Assembly (NCBI GenBank): GCA_021799435.1
Contig: JAJZAN010000011.1
Span: forward strand, 1 to 54,260
Length of the DNA stretch: 54,260 nucleotides
Reading direction: 5' to 3'
From: Bacillota bacterium
GTDB lineage: Bacteria; Bacillota; Sulfobacillia; Sulfobacillales; Sulfobacillaceae
The number at the start of each line of letters is the position of its first letter. Position 1 is the first letter of the stretch. The position numbers and the translations under genes are program-made. Positions 15,532 through 23,952 of the stretch are shown here, one piece after another. Below the pieces are notes generated by a model that made no database searches, had not been told where the DNA came from, and saw only the letters and a program-made list of their open reading frames with translations.

Positions 15532-16620
15532 TTAGTATCCACCGTATCCATAGCTGTACCCACCGGACTGGCCGTCACCGTAGCTATATCCGCCACCGTA
15601 GCCGTACCCGTATCCTCCGCCGTAGCCATATCCTCCGCCATAGCCATATCCTCCGCCGTAACCATATCCACCGCCGTTGCTGTTGCCGAACGAACCTCCC
15701 GAGCCTGGTACGATGGTGATCGTAAATTGGCCGTTGCCCCCGGATTGAGGGAGATTGCCGTAGACGGTGCTAACCTGGATGCTGTTGTTTTTAGTGCTCG
15801 TCGGTGCGGCTTGCAAGTTGCCGCTCTTGTCGTATAGGCCCACCGTCTCCAGGGACGATGGACTCAACTGCGCGAGGGGTGTGTCGTTGGCCGTGACACC
15901 GCTCATGGTTGTGGAGGCGATGGGCGCTAACTGCGCTACGCCGTTGTTCGTTGTGGGGGCCTCGGTAATCCAGTCTGCGGAGGTTTCTACAGCGGCCGCT
16001 TGATTCGGGCTGAGAGCGATGACTTTGTTGATGAGTGGGCTGGACTGTCCTTTGGCCCGCAGTTGAAGCCGCCACGTGTCCTGGCCAGCCGGTGTGATTG
16101 AGGCGGTTACGGTGGTGCCGCTGGGCAGTTGGACCGTCTGATTTGCCGAAGCCGGCAGCTCTTCCCAAAACACCAGGGTTTCGCCTTGGCCTGTAGAACT
16201 GGCCGTTGTAATGGTACCAATCTGGATCAATTTGCTCTTTTGCATGCCGCCTAAGCCCACCCATTCGGCTACGGCGCTGCCAGGCTGGGCTCCGGAGATT
16301 GTGGGGACAGTCCAAGTGGCCTTGACGCTCTTCTCTTGCGATCCGACCTGGACGATGCCAGCCCAATTGGATGAGGTGGCATCAATCGGCAGTGCCGACG
16401 ACGACCCCGCAGCGCTGGACTGTGACTGGGGATTCGGCGATGCGGAGACTAGAGGCGGAACCGTCGCTGTGTTTGGCAACACCTGAGGCGGTGTCGAAGT
16501 GGGAGTTTCGACCGCTCGATAGGTTTGAATCATCAGCGGGATGGCATGCGCTCCTTGATAGGCAGCCAGGCCCAAGGCACCCAACCCGATGAGTTTCCAC
16601 AGTGCACTGCCAAAACGCAT
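15532..16620 (-). CDS. Secreted glutamic peptidase (family G1, eqolisin-like) with Gly/Tyr tail
   Basis: A 362-residue exported acid protease. The N-terminus has a basic start and one hydrophobic segment (about residues 8-30; signal peptide or anchor), then a Pro/Ser/Thr linker to residue 80. The catalytic domain begins SSNWAGIV. The G1 dyad is visible: Gln133 in KLIQIGT, matching ILQTG of scytalidoglutamic peptidase, and Glu220 in ADWITEAP, matching AEFIIED. VFWEELP matches the YEWYP strand. The last 50 residues are Gly/Tyr-rich repeats. G1 enzymes work at low pH, which suits an acidophile. It starts at ATG 16620 behind AAGGAAGTGAGGACGG. A 13-base palindrome (16638-16650) in the leader may be an operator. 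Confidence 0.82.
   Translation of the reverse strand: MRFGSALWKLIGLGALGLAAYQGAHAIPLMIQTYRAVETPTSTPPQVLPNTATVPPLVSASPNPQSQSSAAGSSSALPIDATSSNWAGIVQVGSQEKSVKATWTVPTISGAQPGSAVAEWVGLGGMQKSKLIQIGTITTASSTGQGETLVFWEELPASANQTVQLPSGTTVTASITPAGQDTWRLQLRAKGQSSPLINKVIALSPNQAAAVETSADWITEAPTTNNGVAQLAPIASTTMSGVTANDTPLAQLSPSSLETVGLYDKSGNLQAAPTSTKNNSIQVSTVYGNLPQSGGNGQFTITIVPGSGGSFGNSNGGGYGYGGGYGYGGGYGYGGGYGYGYGGGYSYGDGQSGGYSYGYGGY
15613..15676 (-). repeat. 18-bp coding tandem repeat (Gly/Tyr tail of the G1 peptidase)
   Basis: Three consecutive 18-base units (15613-15630, 15631-15648, 15649-15666) differ by one or two bases, and a partial fourth follows. On the coding strand each unit encodes GYGYGG-type residues. 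Degenerate units continue on both sides. This is low-complexity coding sequence, likely to vary in copy number, and not a CRISPR array. Confidence 0.85.
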
Positions 16621-16670
16621 CCGTCCTCACTTCCTTTGTCTTAGTAAGACCCAAAGTTGTTTCCAAACGG

Positions 16671-17360
16671 TTACAGGTGCGGTGTTGTTGTGCGATGCAG
16701 GAGCTGATCGATGATGGTGGGAAGCTGGCGATAGTCATCCAACGCGAAATCGGGCACGATCCGGGCGGGGGACAAGGGGTCGATGCGGTCTCGTTCCGGC
16801 CTTAGGTATCCTGCTTGTACGGCGATGCGGCCCGTTCTTCGGGCGGCCAGCACGTCGTGAGACAACCGGTCTCCGACGTGGACCAATCCCGGCGTGACTT
16901 CTACGAACGTCAAAGGATGGGGCTTGGTGTATCCCGTGCGGTCCGGAGTGATGACAGCGTCAAACACGTAATCCCAGCCTAAAGACCGGAGGTAGGGTGC
17001 CTGAAAGGCATAAAAGCCATTGGTGACTAATGCGAGTGACACGGGCAAGCGGCGGATCTCCCTGAGCATCCAATTAACGTGAGGCAAAAGCAGCGGTCGA
17101 AGCGCTGCGGCACTGGGCTGCGGGGGTTCGGGCAACTTATCCAGCCCCACTTCCTGCACGATGGTGTTCCAATCGAAAGATTGGACCCAGTCCCCCCGGC
17201 GCCATTTGGACTCAGCCTGGCGCTGAATTTGAGCCCACAACAGGTCATAGTCGAGCCCATGTTTTTGGGCTTGGTCCCGGAGCCACGGAAGAAAATGCAA
17301 ACGCGCAAAAGGACTTTTTATTAAGGTGTTGTCGAGATCAAACGTGACCCATTGTTTCAC
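16671..17360 (-). CDS. HAD-superfamily hydrolase
   Basis: A 229-residue cytoplasmic phosphatase-like enzyme. Motif I is FDLDNTLI (Asp nucleophile near residue 8), motif II is LALVTNGF, motif III is the Lys in YTKPHPL, and motif IV is HVGDRLSHDVLAARRTG. The cap domain of about 90 residues between motifs I and II places it with the YjjG/PPase-like C1-cap enzymes. The substrate cannot be predicted. It begins 10 bases after the stop of the metallo-beta-lactamase-fold gene and is probably in one transcript with it. Confidence 0.85.
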   Translation of the reverse strand: MKQWVTFDLDNTLIKSPFARLHFLPWLRDQAQKHGLDYDLLWAQIQRQAESKWRRGDWVQSFDWNTIVQEVGLDKLPEPPQPSAAALRPLLLPHVNWMLREIRRLPVSLALVTNGFYAFQAPYLRSLGWDYVFDAVITPDRTGYTKPHPLTFVEVTPGLVHVGDRLSHDVLAARRTGRIAVQAGYLRPERDRIDPLSPARIVPDFALDDYRQLPTIIDQLLHRTTTPHL

Positions 17361-17370
17361 TGCGCACTCC

Positions 17371-18342
17371 TCACCTGCGCCATATGCGCTGTGGCATTCC
17401 TTCGGTCACGCGGATCGCCCCCCACTGTCTCAGGTATTCGACGTGTGCGAGGGTTTCACCCAAAGCAAAGCGCAATTGATAGTCGTGAAGCGGCCGATCG
17501 AACAGCTGACATGTCAATTCGAGTCCGGTTTGGCCCCCCGATTTGAGCAACTCTAACACTTTTTCGCCGCGTTGGCGATGGTGCTCAAAGAGAGCATCGA
17601 CGCGGGCGTGGAGATTGTCAATAGGAGTTTCATGGGCAGGCAAAGCCAGGGCGACATCAAGACCTCTAAGCCGGTCGAGGGACTCCAAGTATTCTTGGAG
17701 CGGATTACCGCAGCTATTGGGCCACAAGCTCACATTGGGCGTAATCCGGGCCAGCACCTGGTCGCCGGTAAAGAGAATGCGTTGTTTGGGAAGCCAGACC
17801 AGGCCTTGGTGCTCGGTGTGGCCGCCCTGTTCAAGAAAGACTAGGGACAGCCTGCCCTGATATTCCTCATGGTCGGGTTGAATCGGCTCTACGTGGAGGG
17901 GCATGGTCAGTCCCTGGCGGAAGGCCTGCTCTAAGTCCCACCAGTCGGCGGCTTGTACGCGCGTCAGTCCATGAGTCATGTAGAAGTCTCGGAACCGATC
18001 CCAGTCGACTTGGGTCCACGGTCGAAGATATTGGCGGGCCGCCTCTCTTTCGCCCCCCATCATCCGAACCGGTGCCCCCAGCCGACCGCTCAACCATGCG
18101 GCGAGACCGAGGTGGTCGGGATGAAAGTGGGTCACAAAGATACCACGGACGTGAGCTTCCCGCAGATGAAGCGTGCCGATGGCGTACTCCCAGGCCTCGC
18201 GCGCCTCCGGGGTATCCATGCCTGCGTCCACGATGAACACACCATCACCGCTGTCCAGCACGTAGCAATTGGTGGTGTGAACGGGCAGGGGCACCGGGAT
18301 GGGCACCCGCGTGATGCCTCTTGCCAGGGTATCAATCGTCAT
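17371..18342 (-). CDS. Metallo-beta-lactamase-fold hydrolase
   Basis: A 323-residue metal-dependent hydrolase. The dinuclear metal site is visible as THFHPDHLG, then GGHTEHQGLVW, FTGDQVLAR and LPAHETPI. The C-terminal 80 residues (DALFEHHRQRGEKVLELL and so on) form the helical domain seen in lactonase or thioesterase-like members rather than in true beta-lactamases. It starts at ATG 18342 behind GGAGAGCG. It is transcribed divergently from the P-type ATPase and just ahead of the HAD gene. The substrate is unknown. Confidence 0.86.
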   Translation of the reverse strand: MTIDTLARGITRVPIPVPLPVHTTNCYVLDSGDGVFIVDAGMDTPEAREAWEYAIGTLHLREAHVRGIFVTHFHPDHLGLAAWLSGRLGAPVRMMGGEREAARQYLRPWTQVDWDRFRDFYMTHGLTRVQAADWWDLEQAFRQGLTMPLHVEPIQPDHEEYQGRLSLVFLEQGGHTEHQGLVWLPKQRILFTGDQVLARITPNVSLWPNSCGNPLQEYLESLDRLRGLDVALALPAHETPIDNLHARVDALFEHHRQRGEKVLELLKSGGQTGLELTCQLFDRPLHDYQLRFALGETLAHVEYLRQWGAIRVTEGMPQRIWRR

Positions 18343-18360
18343 GACGTCGCTCTCCAGTCA

Positions 18361-18390
18361 ATAATTTGTACTCTGCAAGTATTTTATCAA
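18361..18390 (-). promoter_or_regulatory. Possible promoter of the metallo-hydrolase/HAD unit
   Basis: On the minus strand TTGATA (18390-18385) is followed after 18 bases by AATTAT (18366-18361), four of six matches to the -10 consensus. It lies about 20 bases before the ATG, so the leader would be very short. Weak call. Confidence 0.3.
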
Positions 18391-18483
18391 AAAGTGGGCG
18401 TCCGTGTGCCATTGTGTGACATCAGTTCTGTCCACTTCGCGGGGGACATACCTTAGTGGCGAGGACGGACAGGAGGGATTTCG

Positions 18484-21183
18484 TTGGCTGCCCTATGGCA
18501 TACCCTGAAGCCGGACGAAGCAGTCTTGCAGCTGCGATCCGACGGCGAACGAGGACTGACTTCTGAGGAGGCCGACCGGCGACTAAGTGAAGTCGGTCCC
18601 AATGCACTCAAGGAGGCCCAAAAAACCTCGCCAGTGGCCATCTTTCTGGCGCAATTCAAAGACTTTATGGTGATGGTGCTGCTTGCAGCCACCGTCATCT
18701 CTTTCCTGCTGGGCGAGACGGGCGACGGGATCACCATCATCGCCATTGTCATTATGAACGCGATATTGGGATTCGCGCAGGAGTTTCGTGCCGAAAAGTC
18801 GGTCGAAACCTTGCGAGCGTTGACCGCTCCCGAGGCGCGTGTGGTGCGCGGCGGACAGTTGATGGAGGTGCCGGCGCGAGAGCTGGTGCCAGGAGATGTC
18901 GTGTTGTTGGAGGCTGGCGACCGCGTGCCGGCGGACGCGCGTGTCATTCACCAGACCGGGCTTGAATCCGAAGAGGCGGCACTGACGGGAGAGTCCACGG
19001 CTGTCAAGAAGACCACCGCCGACATCCCAGATCCCGAAGCACCCTTGGCCGAACGCACCAATATGGTATTCATGGGTACTACCGTATCGCGCGGCCGGGC
19101 CACCGCAGTGGTAGCCGCCACCGGAATGAACACGGAGATGGGCACCATCGCCCATCTGATCCGCGAGGCGGTTGAGGATCAAACGCCGCTGCAGAGGCGG
19201 CTTGAGCAATTGGGCAAGGTGCTGGTCATTCTCTCCCTCCTGATTGTGGGCGTGGTGGTCATTACCGGACTCTTGCGCGGTGAACCCCTCTACCAGATGT
19301 TTCTTACTGGGGTTAGTTTGGCCGTAGCAGCCATTCCGGAGGGCTTGCCGGCGATTGTCACTATTGCCTTGGCGCTCGGTGTTCAGCGCATGATTCGGGC
19401 TCATGCCATCGTCCGTCGTCTGCCAGCCGTGGAAACCTTGGGTTGTACAACGGTGATTTGCTCTGACAAGACGGGAACATTGACCAGAAACCGCATGACC
19501 GTCACCGACATTTGGACTGACGGGCGTCGGTTGCGCCTTAGTCCCGGGGCAGATGGATTTATGGATGCGGGGAACCCGGTCCGCGGAACGGCCTCCGAGG
19601 GGTTGCAGCAATTGCTGCGAGCGGCCGTGCTGTGCAATAACGCGCGGTTGAATTCGGAAACCCTTGAGGGCGATGGCCAAGGGCAAGGCGACCCCACGGA
19701 AGTCGCGTTGCTGCAGGCCGCCGTGGCAGCGGGAAACAAGCCTTCGGCCATTGTGGCGGCAAACCTGCGCACGGGAGAAATCCCTTTCGAGTCAGAGCGC
19801 CAGCGGATGGCTGTGGCTGTCAAGAACGAAAAGAATCAAGCCATGGTTTACGTGAAGGGCGCGGCTGACGCTCTCTTGCCGCGGTGTCGCTACATTCTCT
19901 CCGAAGGTCAAATCAAGCCTTTGGACGATGCCCGACGCCGACAGGTGATGCTGGCCAATGATGACATGGCGGAAGATGCCTTGCGCGTGCTGTTGATGGC
20001 CTACCGCCCGCTTCGGGACCGGGATGCCGAGGAGGGGTGGGAGGACGACCTGATTGTGCTGGGTTTGGCCGGCATGATTGATCCGCCGCGCCCAGAGGCC
20101 ATCCAAGCTGTTCGGGAGGCTCACCGTGCCGGCGTCCGCACGGTCATGATTACCGGGGATCATCCCAACACTGCGCGGGCCATTGCCCGGCAGTTGGGGA
20201 TGCTCGCCCAGGACGATGAGATTATCACGGGACGAGAACTGGATCAGTTGGATGATGAGCAACTGAGCGAGCGCGTCGACCGGATTCGCGTGTATGCACG
20301 CGTGTCACCTCCCCACAAGCTGCGCGTGGTGCGGGCGTGGAAAGCCCGCGGACAGGTGGTGGCGATGACCGGAGACGGGGTCAACGATGCCCCCGCTGTG
20401 AAGGAGGCCGATATTGGGGTAGCCATGGGTCAAACTGGCACAGACGTCACCAAAGAAGCATCAGCCATGATTTTGACAGATGACAATTTTGCGACCATCG
20501 TCCGTGCCATCGAGGAAGGGCGAGCCATCTACGACAACATCCGCAAATTTATCCGCTACTTGCTGTCGTGCAACGTGGGTGAGGTGTTGGTGATGTTTTT
20601 GGCCGCCTTTATGGGGTTGCCACTGCCCCTTCTGCCCATTCAAATTCTGTTTGTCAACTTGGTCACCGACGGGCTGCCAGCCATGGCGCTGGGTATTGAT
20701 CCGCCGGCTCCGGGAGTGATGGAGAGACCGCCCCGACCGCCCGCCGAGAGCATCTTTGCCCGGGGACTGGGAACCAAGATTGCGTTTCGCGGGATTCTTA
20801 TTGGCGTCAGTACTTTAGCCGTTTTTGGCTTGAGTCTGGGACCGTGGGGACTCGGGCTGCGCGAGGCGCGCAGCATGGCTCTGGCGACGTTAGTGTTGAG
20901 CCAGTTGCTGCATGTGTTTGACGCCCGCACCGAAGATCGCAGTTTCTTAGAGGTCGGATTGTTCTCCAACCCGTGGGCGGTAATGGCGGTGCTCTCGTCG
21001 ATTGGCATGCTGCTGGCGGTCATCTACGTGCCATGGCTGAGCCAATTGTTCAAGACCGATCCCCTGGCGTTGGGCGATTGGGCGGTGGTGTTCCTTGCTT
21101 CTGGCTTCATCCAATTGTTGGCGGCTCTGCGGGCGTTAATCCTGCGTCCTCTGCGACGGCCGGTGCGGGTTGAGGCACGATAG
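18484..21183 (+). CDS. P-type cation ATPase, P2A (SERCA-like) type, probably Ca2+
   Basis: An 899-residue ion pump. In order: cation ATPase N-terminal domain, TGES actuator loop (residues 168-171), the M4 motif PEGLP (285-289), the phosphorylation site CSDKTGTLT with Asp328, the hinge GDGVNDAPA, and the M6 motif VNLVTDGLPAMALG. The Glu in M4 and the Asn and Asp in M6 are SERCA Ca2+ ligands, so Ca2+ export (possibly Mn2+) is likely. It starts with TTG 18484 behind CAGGAGGG. The gene ends eight bases before dapF and may be cotranscribed with it. Confidence 0.93.
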   Translation: MAALWHTLKPDEAVLQLRSDGERGLTSEEADRRLSEVGPNALKEAQKTSPVAIFLAQFKDFMVMVLLAATVISFLLGETGDGITIIAIVIMNAILGFAQEFRAEKSVETLRALTAPEARVVRGGQLMEVPARELVPGDVVLLEAGDRVPADARVIHQTGLESEEAALTGESTAVKKTTADIPDPEAPLAERTNMVFMGTTVSRGRATAVVAATGMNTEMGTIAHLIREAVEDQTPLQRRLEQLGKVLVILSLLIVGVVVITGLLRGEPLYQMFLTGVSLAVAAIPEGLPAIVTIALALGVQRMIRAHAIVRRLPAVETLGCTTVICSDKTGTLTRNRMTVTDIWTDGRRLRLSPGADGFMDAGNPVRGTASEGLQQLLRAAVLCNNARLNSETLEGDGQGQGDPTEVALLQAAVAAGNKPSAIVAANLRTGEIPFESERQRMAVAVKNEKNQAMVYVKGAADALLPRCRYILSEGQIKPLDDARRRQVMLANDDMAEDALRVLLMAYRPLRDRDAEEGWEDDLIVLGLAGMIDPPRPEAIQAVREAHRAGVRTVMITGDHPNTARAIARQLGMLAQDDEIITGRELDQLDDEQLSERVDRIRVYARVSPPHKLRVVRAWKARGQVVAMTGDGVNDAPAVKEADIGVAMGQTGTDVTKEASAMILTDDNFATIVRAIEEGRAIYDNIRKFIRYLLSCNVGEVLVMFLAAFMGLPLPLLPIQILFVNLVTDGLPAMALGIDPPAPGVMERPPRPPAESIFARGLGTKIAFRGILIGVSTLAVFGLSLGPWGLGLREARSMALATLVLSQLLHVFDARTEDRSFLEVGLFSNPWAVMAVLSSIGMLLAVIYVPWLSQLFKTDPLALGDWAVVFLASGFIQLLAALRALILRPLRRPVRVEAR

Positions 21184-21191
21184 GCGGGACT

Positions 21192-22052
21192 ATGAAGCTG
21201 GAATTCTGGAAATTGCACGGATGTGGCAACGACTATCTGTTTATGGATGTGCGGAAACCGATCTCGGCCGAGCTTGATTGGCCTCGTTTGGCCCAGCGCC
21301 TTTCGGATAGGCGCTGGGGGGTCGGGTCCGATGGGCTGATTACCATCAATGCGGCGCCCGGTCACGATGCGCGGATGCGGATATACAACAGCGATGGCAG
21401 TGAGTCGGAGATGTGCGGCAACGGGCTTCGAGCCTTGGCCAAATGGCTCTACGACCGCGGCGAGGCGGGTCGTGAGCAGTCCATCGTGACGGGTGCCGGC
21501 GTCCTCTATCCGGAAGTAGTGGCATCAGTACAGGGCCGGGCTCAGCAAATTCGGGTCAACATGGGGTCGCCTCGATTCAGCGGCCGAGCTGTGGGCATTG
21601 CGTCGTTACAGGGTCAGTCGAGCGAATCTGGTCAGTTTGCCGTCGATGGGGAGAATCTGACCGGCCATTGGGTATCGATGGGAAATCCTCATCTGGTCTT
21701 CTTTGGGGAGCTGTGGAATCAGCAACAGATGGAAAGACGCGGGCCCAATCTTGAACATCACGCGTGGTTTCGAAACCGCATCAATGTCCATTCGGCAGAA
21801 ATCGTGGATCGGCATCGGATGCGGATGCGCCACTGGGAACGAGGCTCGGGGATTACGATGGCTTGCGGAACAGGGGCGGCCGGAGGTGGAGTGCTGGCGT
21901 CCCGGCTGCGTCTCATGGAGATGCCGGTGGCCGTGGAAGTGCCCGGGGGGGAGCTGCTGGTGGAATGGTCGGGTCATGACGATGACCCGACATTCTTGAC
22001 GGGGCCCGCTGAGGAGGTGTTCCACGGGTTTGTGGAATGGCTCGCCGATTAA
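21192..22052 (+). CDS. dapF: Diaminopimelate epimerase
   Basis: A 286-residue enzyme that converts LL- to meso-diaminopimelate for lysine and peptidoglycan synthesis. The two catalytic cysteines are present: Cys75 in SESEMCGNGLR and the second in TMACGTGAAGGG. The opening FWKLHGCGNDY and the internal SMGNPHLVFF are family signatures. An ATG follows the ATPase stop after eight bases. A terminator lies directly downstream at 22067-22096, inside the end of the convergent dedA-like gene. Confidence 0.96.
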   Translation: MKLEFWKLHGCGNDYLFMDVRKPISAELDWPRLAQRLSDRRWGVGSDGLITINAAPGHDARMRIYNSDGSESEMCGNGLRALAKWLYDRGEAGREQSIVTGAGVLYPEVVASVQGRAQQIRVNMGSPRFSGRAVGIASLQGQSSESGQFAVDGENLTGHWVSMGNPHLVFFGELWNQQQMERRGPNLEHHAWFRNRINVHSAEIVDRHRMRMRHWERGSGITMACGTGAAGGGVLASRLRLMEMPVAVEVPGGELLVEWSGHDDDPTFLTGPAEEVFHGFVEWLAD

Positions 22053-22053
22053 C

Positions 22054-22683
22054 CTAGGCCTTATTAGGCGACGGTGTTTCGCGCCGTCGCTTTTTTCGTC
22101 TGTCCCACCAATACCAGAGAGCTGCGAGCACCACCAGCCCAATGACGATGGGCACTTCATACTTTTTACTGGCGGTGAGGGCGCTCACCACGTGGGGGCC
22201 AAGCAGATAACCAATCGTCACGGCCAAGAGAGCCCAGATCGTCGACCCGATGATGGTGTAGGCCAAAAAGCGCCAATACGGCATCTCGAATAACCCGGCC
22301 GGGTAGGAGATGACAGCTCTGACCCCTGAAATGATGCGGCCGATCAGGACGACGATGTCGCCGCGTTTGGCAAAGTATTGCTCCCAATACTCGAGCCGCT
22401 CAGGCGTGCGAAACAGAAACTTGAAGTATTTCAGCATCAACTTGCGGCCGCCCAGACGGGCAATGAAATATGCACCGGTGGCGCCGGCCGTGCTGCCGGC
22501 GACGGCGGTGGCAATCACGAGCGGGTAACTGAATTGATGGGTAGACACCAAATAGCCCGAAAACAACAGGATAATCTCGTCGGGACTGGGAACGCCGAAA
22601 CACTCGACGAACAGGACTAAGAATATGGCGCCCATGCCCAGAGCGTGTACCCAGCTGCTGACTTGATGGAATAGCGTGAGCAA
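22054..22683 (-). CDS. DedA-family membrane protein
   Basis: A 209-residue integral membrane protein of the SNARE-associated/DedA family, implicated elsewhere in lipid flipping and membrane homeostasis. VECFGVPSPDEIILLFSGYL is the conserved amphipathic re-entrant segment with acidic residues. GRIISGVRAVISYPAGLFEM carries the family arginine motif, followed by the last helices and a very basic tail (RRKKRRR). I start at TTG 22683, with AAGGAG seven bases upstream, instead of the upstream ATG at 22740, which lacks an SD. The 3' end overlaps the dapF terminator. Confidence 0.85.
   Translation of the reverse strand: MLTLFHQVSSWVHALGMGAIFLVLFVECFGVPSPDEIILLFSGYLVSTHQFSYPLVIATAVAGSTAGATGAYFIARLGGRKLMLKYFKFLFRTPERLEYWEQYFAKRGDIVVLIGRIISGVRAVISYPAGLFEMPYWRFLAYTIIGSTIWALLAVTIGYLLGPHVVSALTASKKYEVPIVIGLVVLAALWYWWDRRKKRRRETPSPNKA
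22067..22096 (+). terminator. Rho-independent terminator of dapF
   Basis: GCGACGG (22068-22074) pairs with CCGTCGC (22084-22090) across a 9-base loop and runs straight into T6 (22091-22096). It is a classic intrinsic terminator 15 bases after the dapF stop, embedded in the C-terminal codons of the opposite-strand dedA-like gene. Confidence 0.9.
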
Positions 22684-22854
22684 TCGAGGTCTCCTTCGGA
22701 CTGAATTGATCGACAGTATAGCACACGGGGTTTCCTCCATTGGACGAACACCAGCCCGGAATGATTACGATTGGGCGCTAAGAAAATTCGTTCCTCCCGA
22801 GTGAGATTTTGGCACCCTGGGTAAACTATGGGCAAACCAAAAGGGGGGCTCATC

Positions 22855-23952
22855 GTGGACCGCAAAAAATGGTATGCCATCGCCACCCTCGGGGCCGGGG
22901 CTGGTGCCCTGGCCTTCTTCCTGGGGCCCATGGCAGTGGCTCATACCCGGCTTCGACCCATGTCGGCAGAGGCCGTGTTGGCCCATGCTTGGCAAAGTGG
23001 CCGCCGGGCAGCATTCAGTGAGAGTTTGACGTATACCAATAATCTGCTGCCCGCGCAGGTGCAGCTGCCGAAACTGTTGAATCTGCCCATTCCCGACGCC
23101 AGTGTGAAGAGCGTCAACGTGTATCAAAAGTCATCCATGTCTTGGCGGCTTGAGGAGTTGAACCAAAACAACAATATCATGGCGGTGGTGGCCCGGAATC
23201 AGGACCGTCTGGTCACATATCAGGCCCAAAACAATCACCGCATTGTGGCGCAGTTGCCTGGTCAGATTGGTACCGCTTGGAGTCTTTGGCCGATTCCGAG
23301 TCCCCATAGTCTAGCCGGACAGTGGCTCACTACCGCCCACATCACGACGGTGGCTGGAATCCCGGCCTACGCTTTAACGCTGCGGCCTCGAGCGTCGGAT
23401 ACGCTGTGGGGCACGGTCACGTATTGGTTTCAGGGACGGGACTTTGCTCCCCTGGGGTTTCGGATTACCGACCGTTCTGGTCAAGTTGTCTTTGGAGTCC
23501 AAGCGGTCACCTTTACGCCGGGCAACCCGGGCCGGGCTTCTGCGCCCCCCACGGTTGGCCATGTCGTGTCATGGCACGCGTCGCCAGTTCTGGCGCAGGC
23601 TGCCGATCAGTTGTCTCTCGGTTCAGCTGTATCGGGACCGCCTCCTTTCTTCCCGAAGACATTGGGTCCGCTGGCACGGGGGACCGCTCGTGAGGAGGGC
23701 GGGACAGCACTGGCCGTTTATGGATCGGGACCCGGACGGGTATTGGTGCTGTCGTCGCAGACCAAAGCCTGGGCCAAACGGGGACGGGCATCCAGTTTCC
23801 TTCGTCCCGTGCCTGGCAGCGTCCAAGATCAGGGGGTCACGGACGGCGTATGGAGTGTCGTGACCTTTCCCTATCATGGACGGGAAGTGACACTGATGGG
23901 CAGCCGAAGCCAACAGCAACTGGCAAAGTGGGCGGCGAGCGCATGGCGGTAG
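22855..23952 (+). CDS. Exported LolA/RseB-like fold protein of an ABC transporter locus
   Basis: A 365-residue protein with an N-terminal signal or anchor (about residues 4-26). The region AHAWQSGRRAAFSESLTYTNN and the long beta-rich middle with SWRLEEL and RLVTYQAQNNHRIVAQLP resemble the LolA/LppX/RseB fold of lipid- or lipoprotein-binding proteins. The C-terminal third (GTALAVYGSGPGRVLVL and so on) looks like a second domain of MucB/RseB type. I chose GTG 22855 (AAAAGGGGGG six bases upstream) over the ATG at 22828. Its stop overlaps the ABC ATPase start, so it probably works with that transporter at the outer membrane face. The family call is tentative. Confidence 0.5.
   Translation: MDRKKWYAIATLGAGAGALAFFLGPMAVAHTRLRPMSAEAVLAHAWQSGRRAAFSESLTYTNNLLPAQVQLPKLLNLPIPDASVKSVNVYQKSSMSWRLEELNQNNNIMAVVARNQDRLVTYQAQNNHRIVAQLPGQIGTAWSLWPIPSPHSLAGQWLTTAHITTVAGIPAYALTLRPRASDTLWGTVTYWFQGRDFAPLGFRITDRSGQVVFGVQAVTFTPGNPGRASAPPTVGHVVSWHASPVLAQAADQLSLGSAVSGPPPFFPKTLGPLARGTAREEGGTALAVYGSGPGRVLVLSSQTKAWAKRGRASSFLRPVPGSVQDQGVTDGVWSVVTFPYHGREVTLMGSRSQQQLAKWAASAWR

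Noticed and set aside
15613..15676. CRISPR-like repeat array
   Set aside because: Units are contiguous 18-mers without spacers and encode the Gly/Tyr tail of the peptidase; the same applies to the PrkC tail repeat at 35531-35618.
16640..16690. ECF-sigma promoter of the G1 peptidase (TGTAAC ... GTC)
   Set aside because: The spacing between the candidate elements (19 bases) is outside the usual range and the -10 is not specific.
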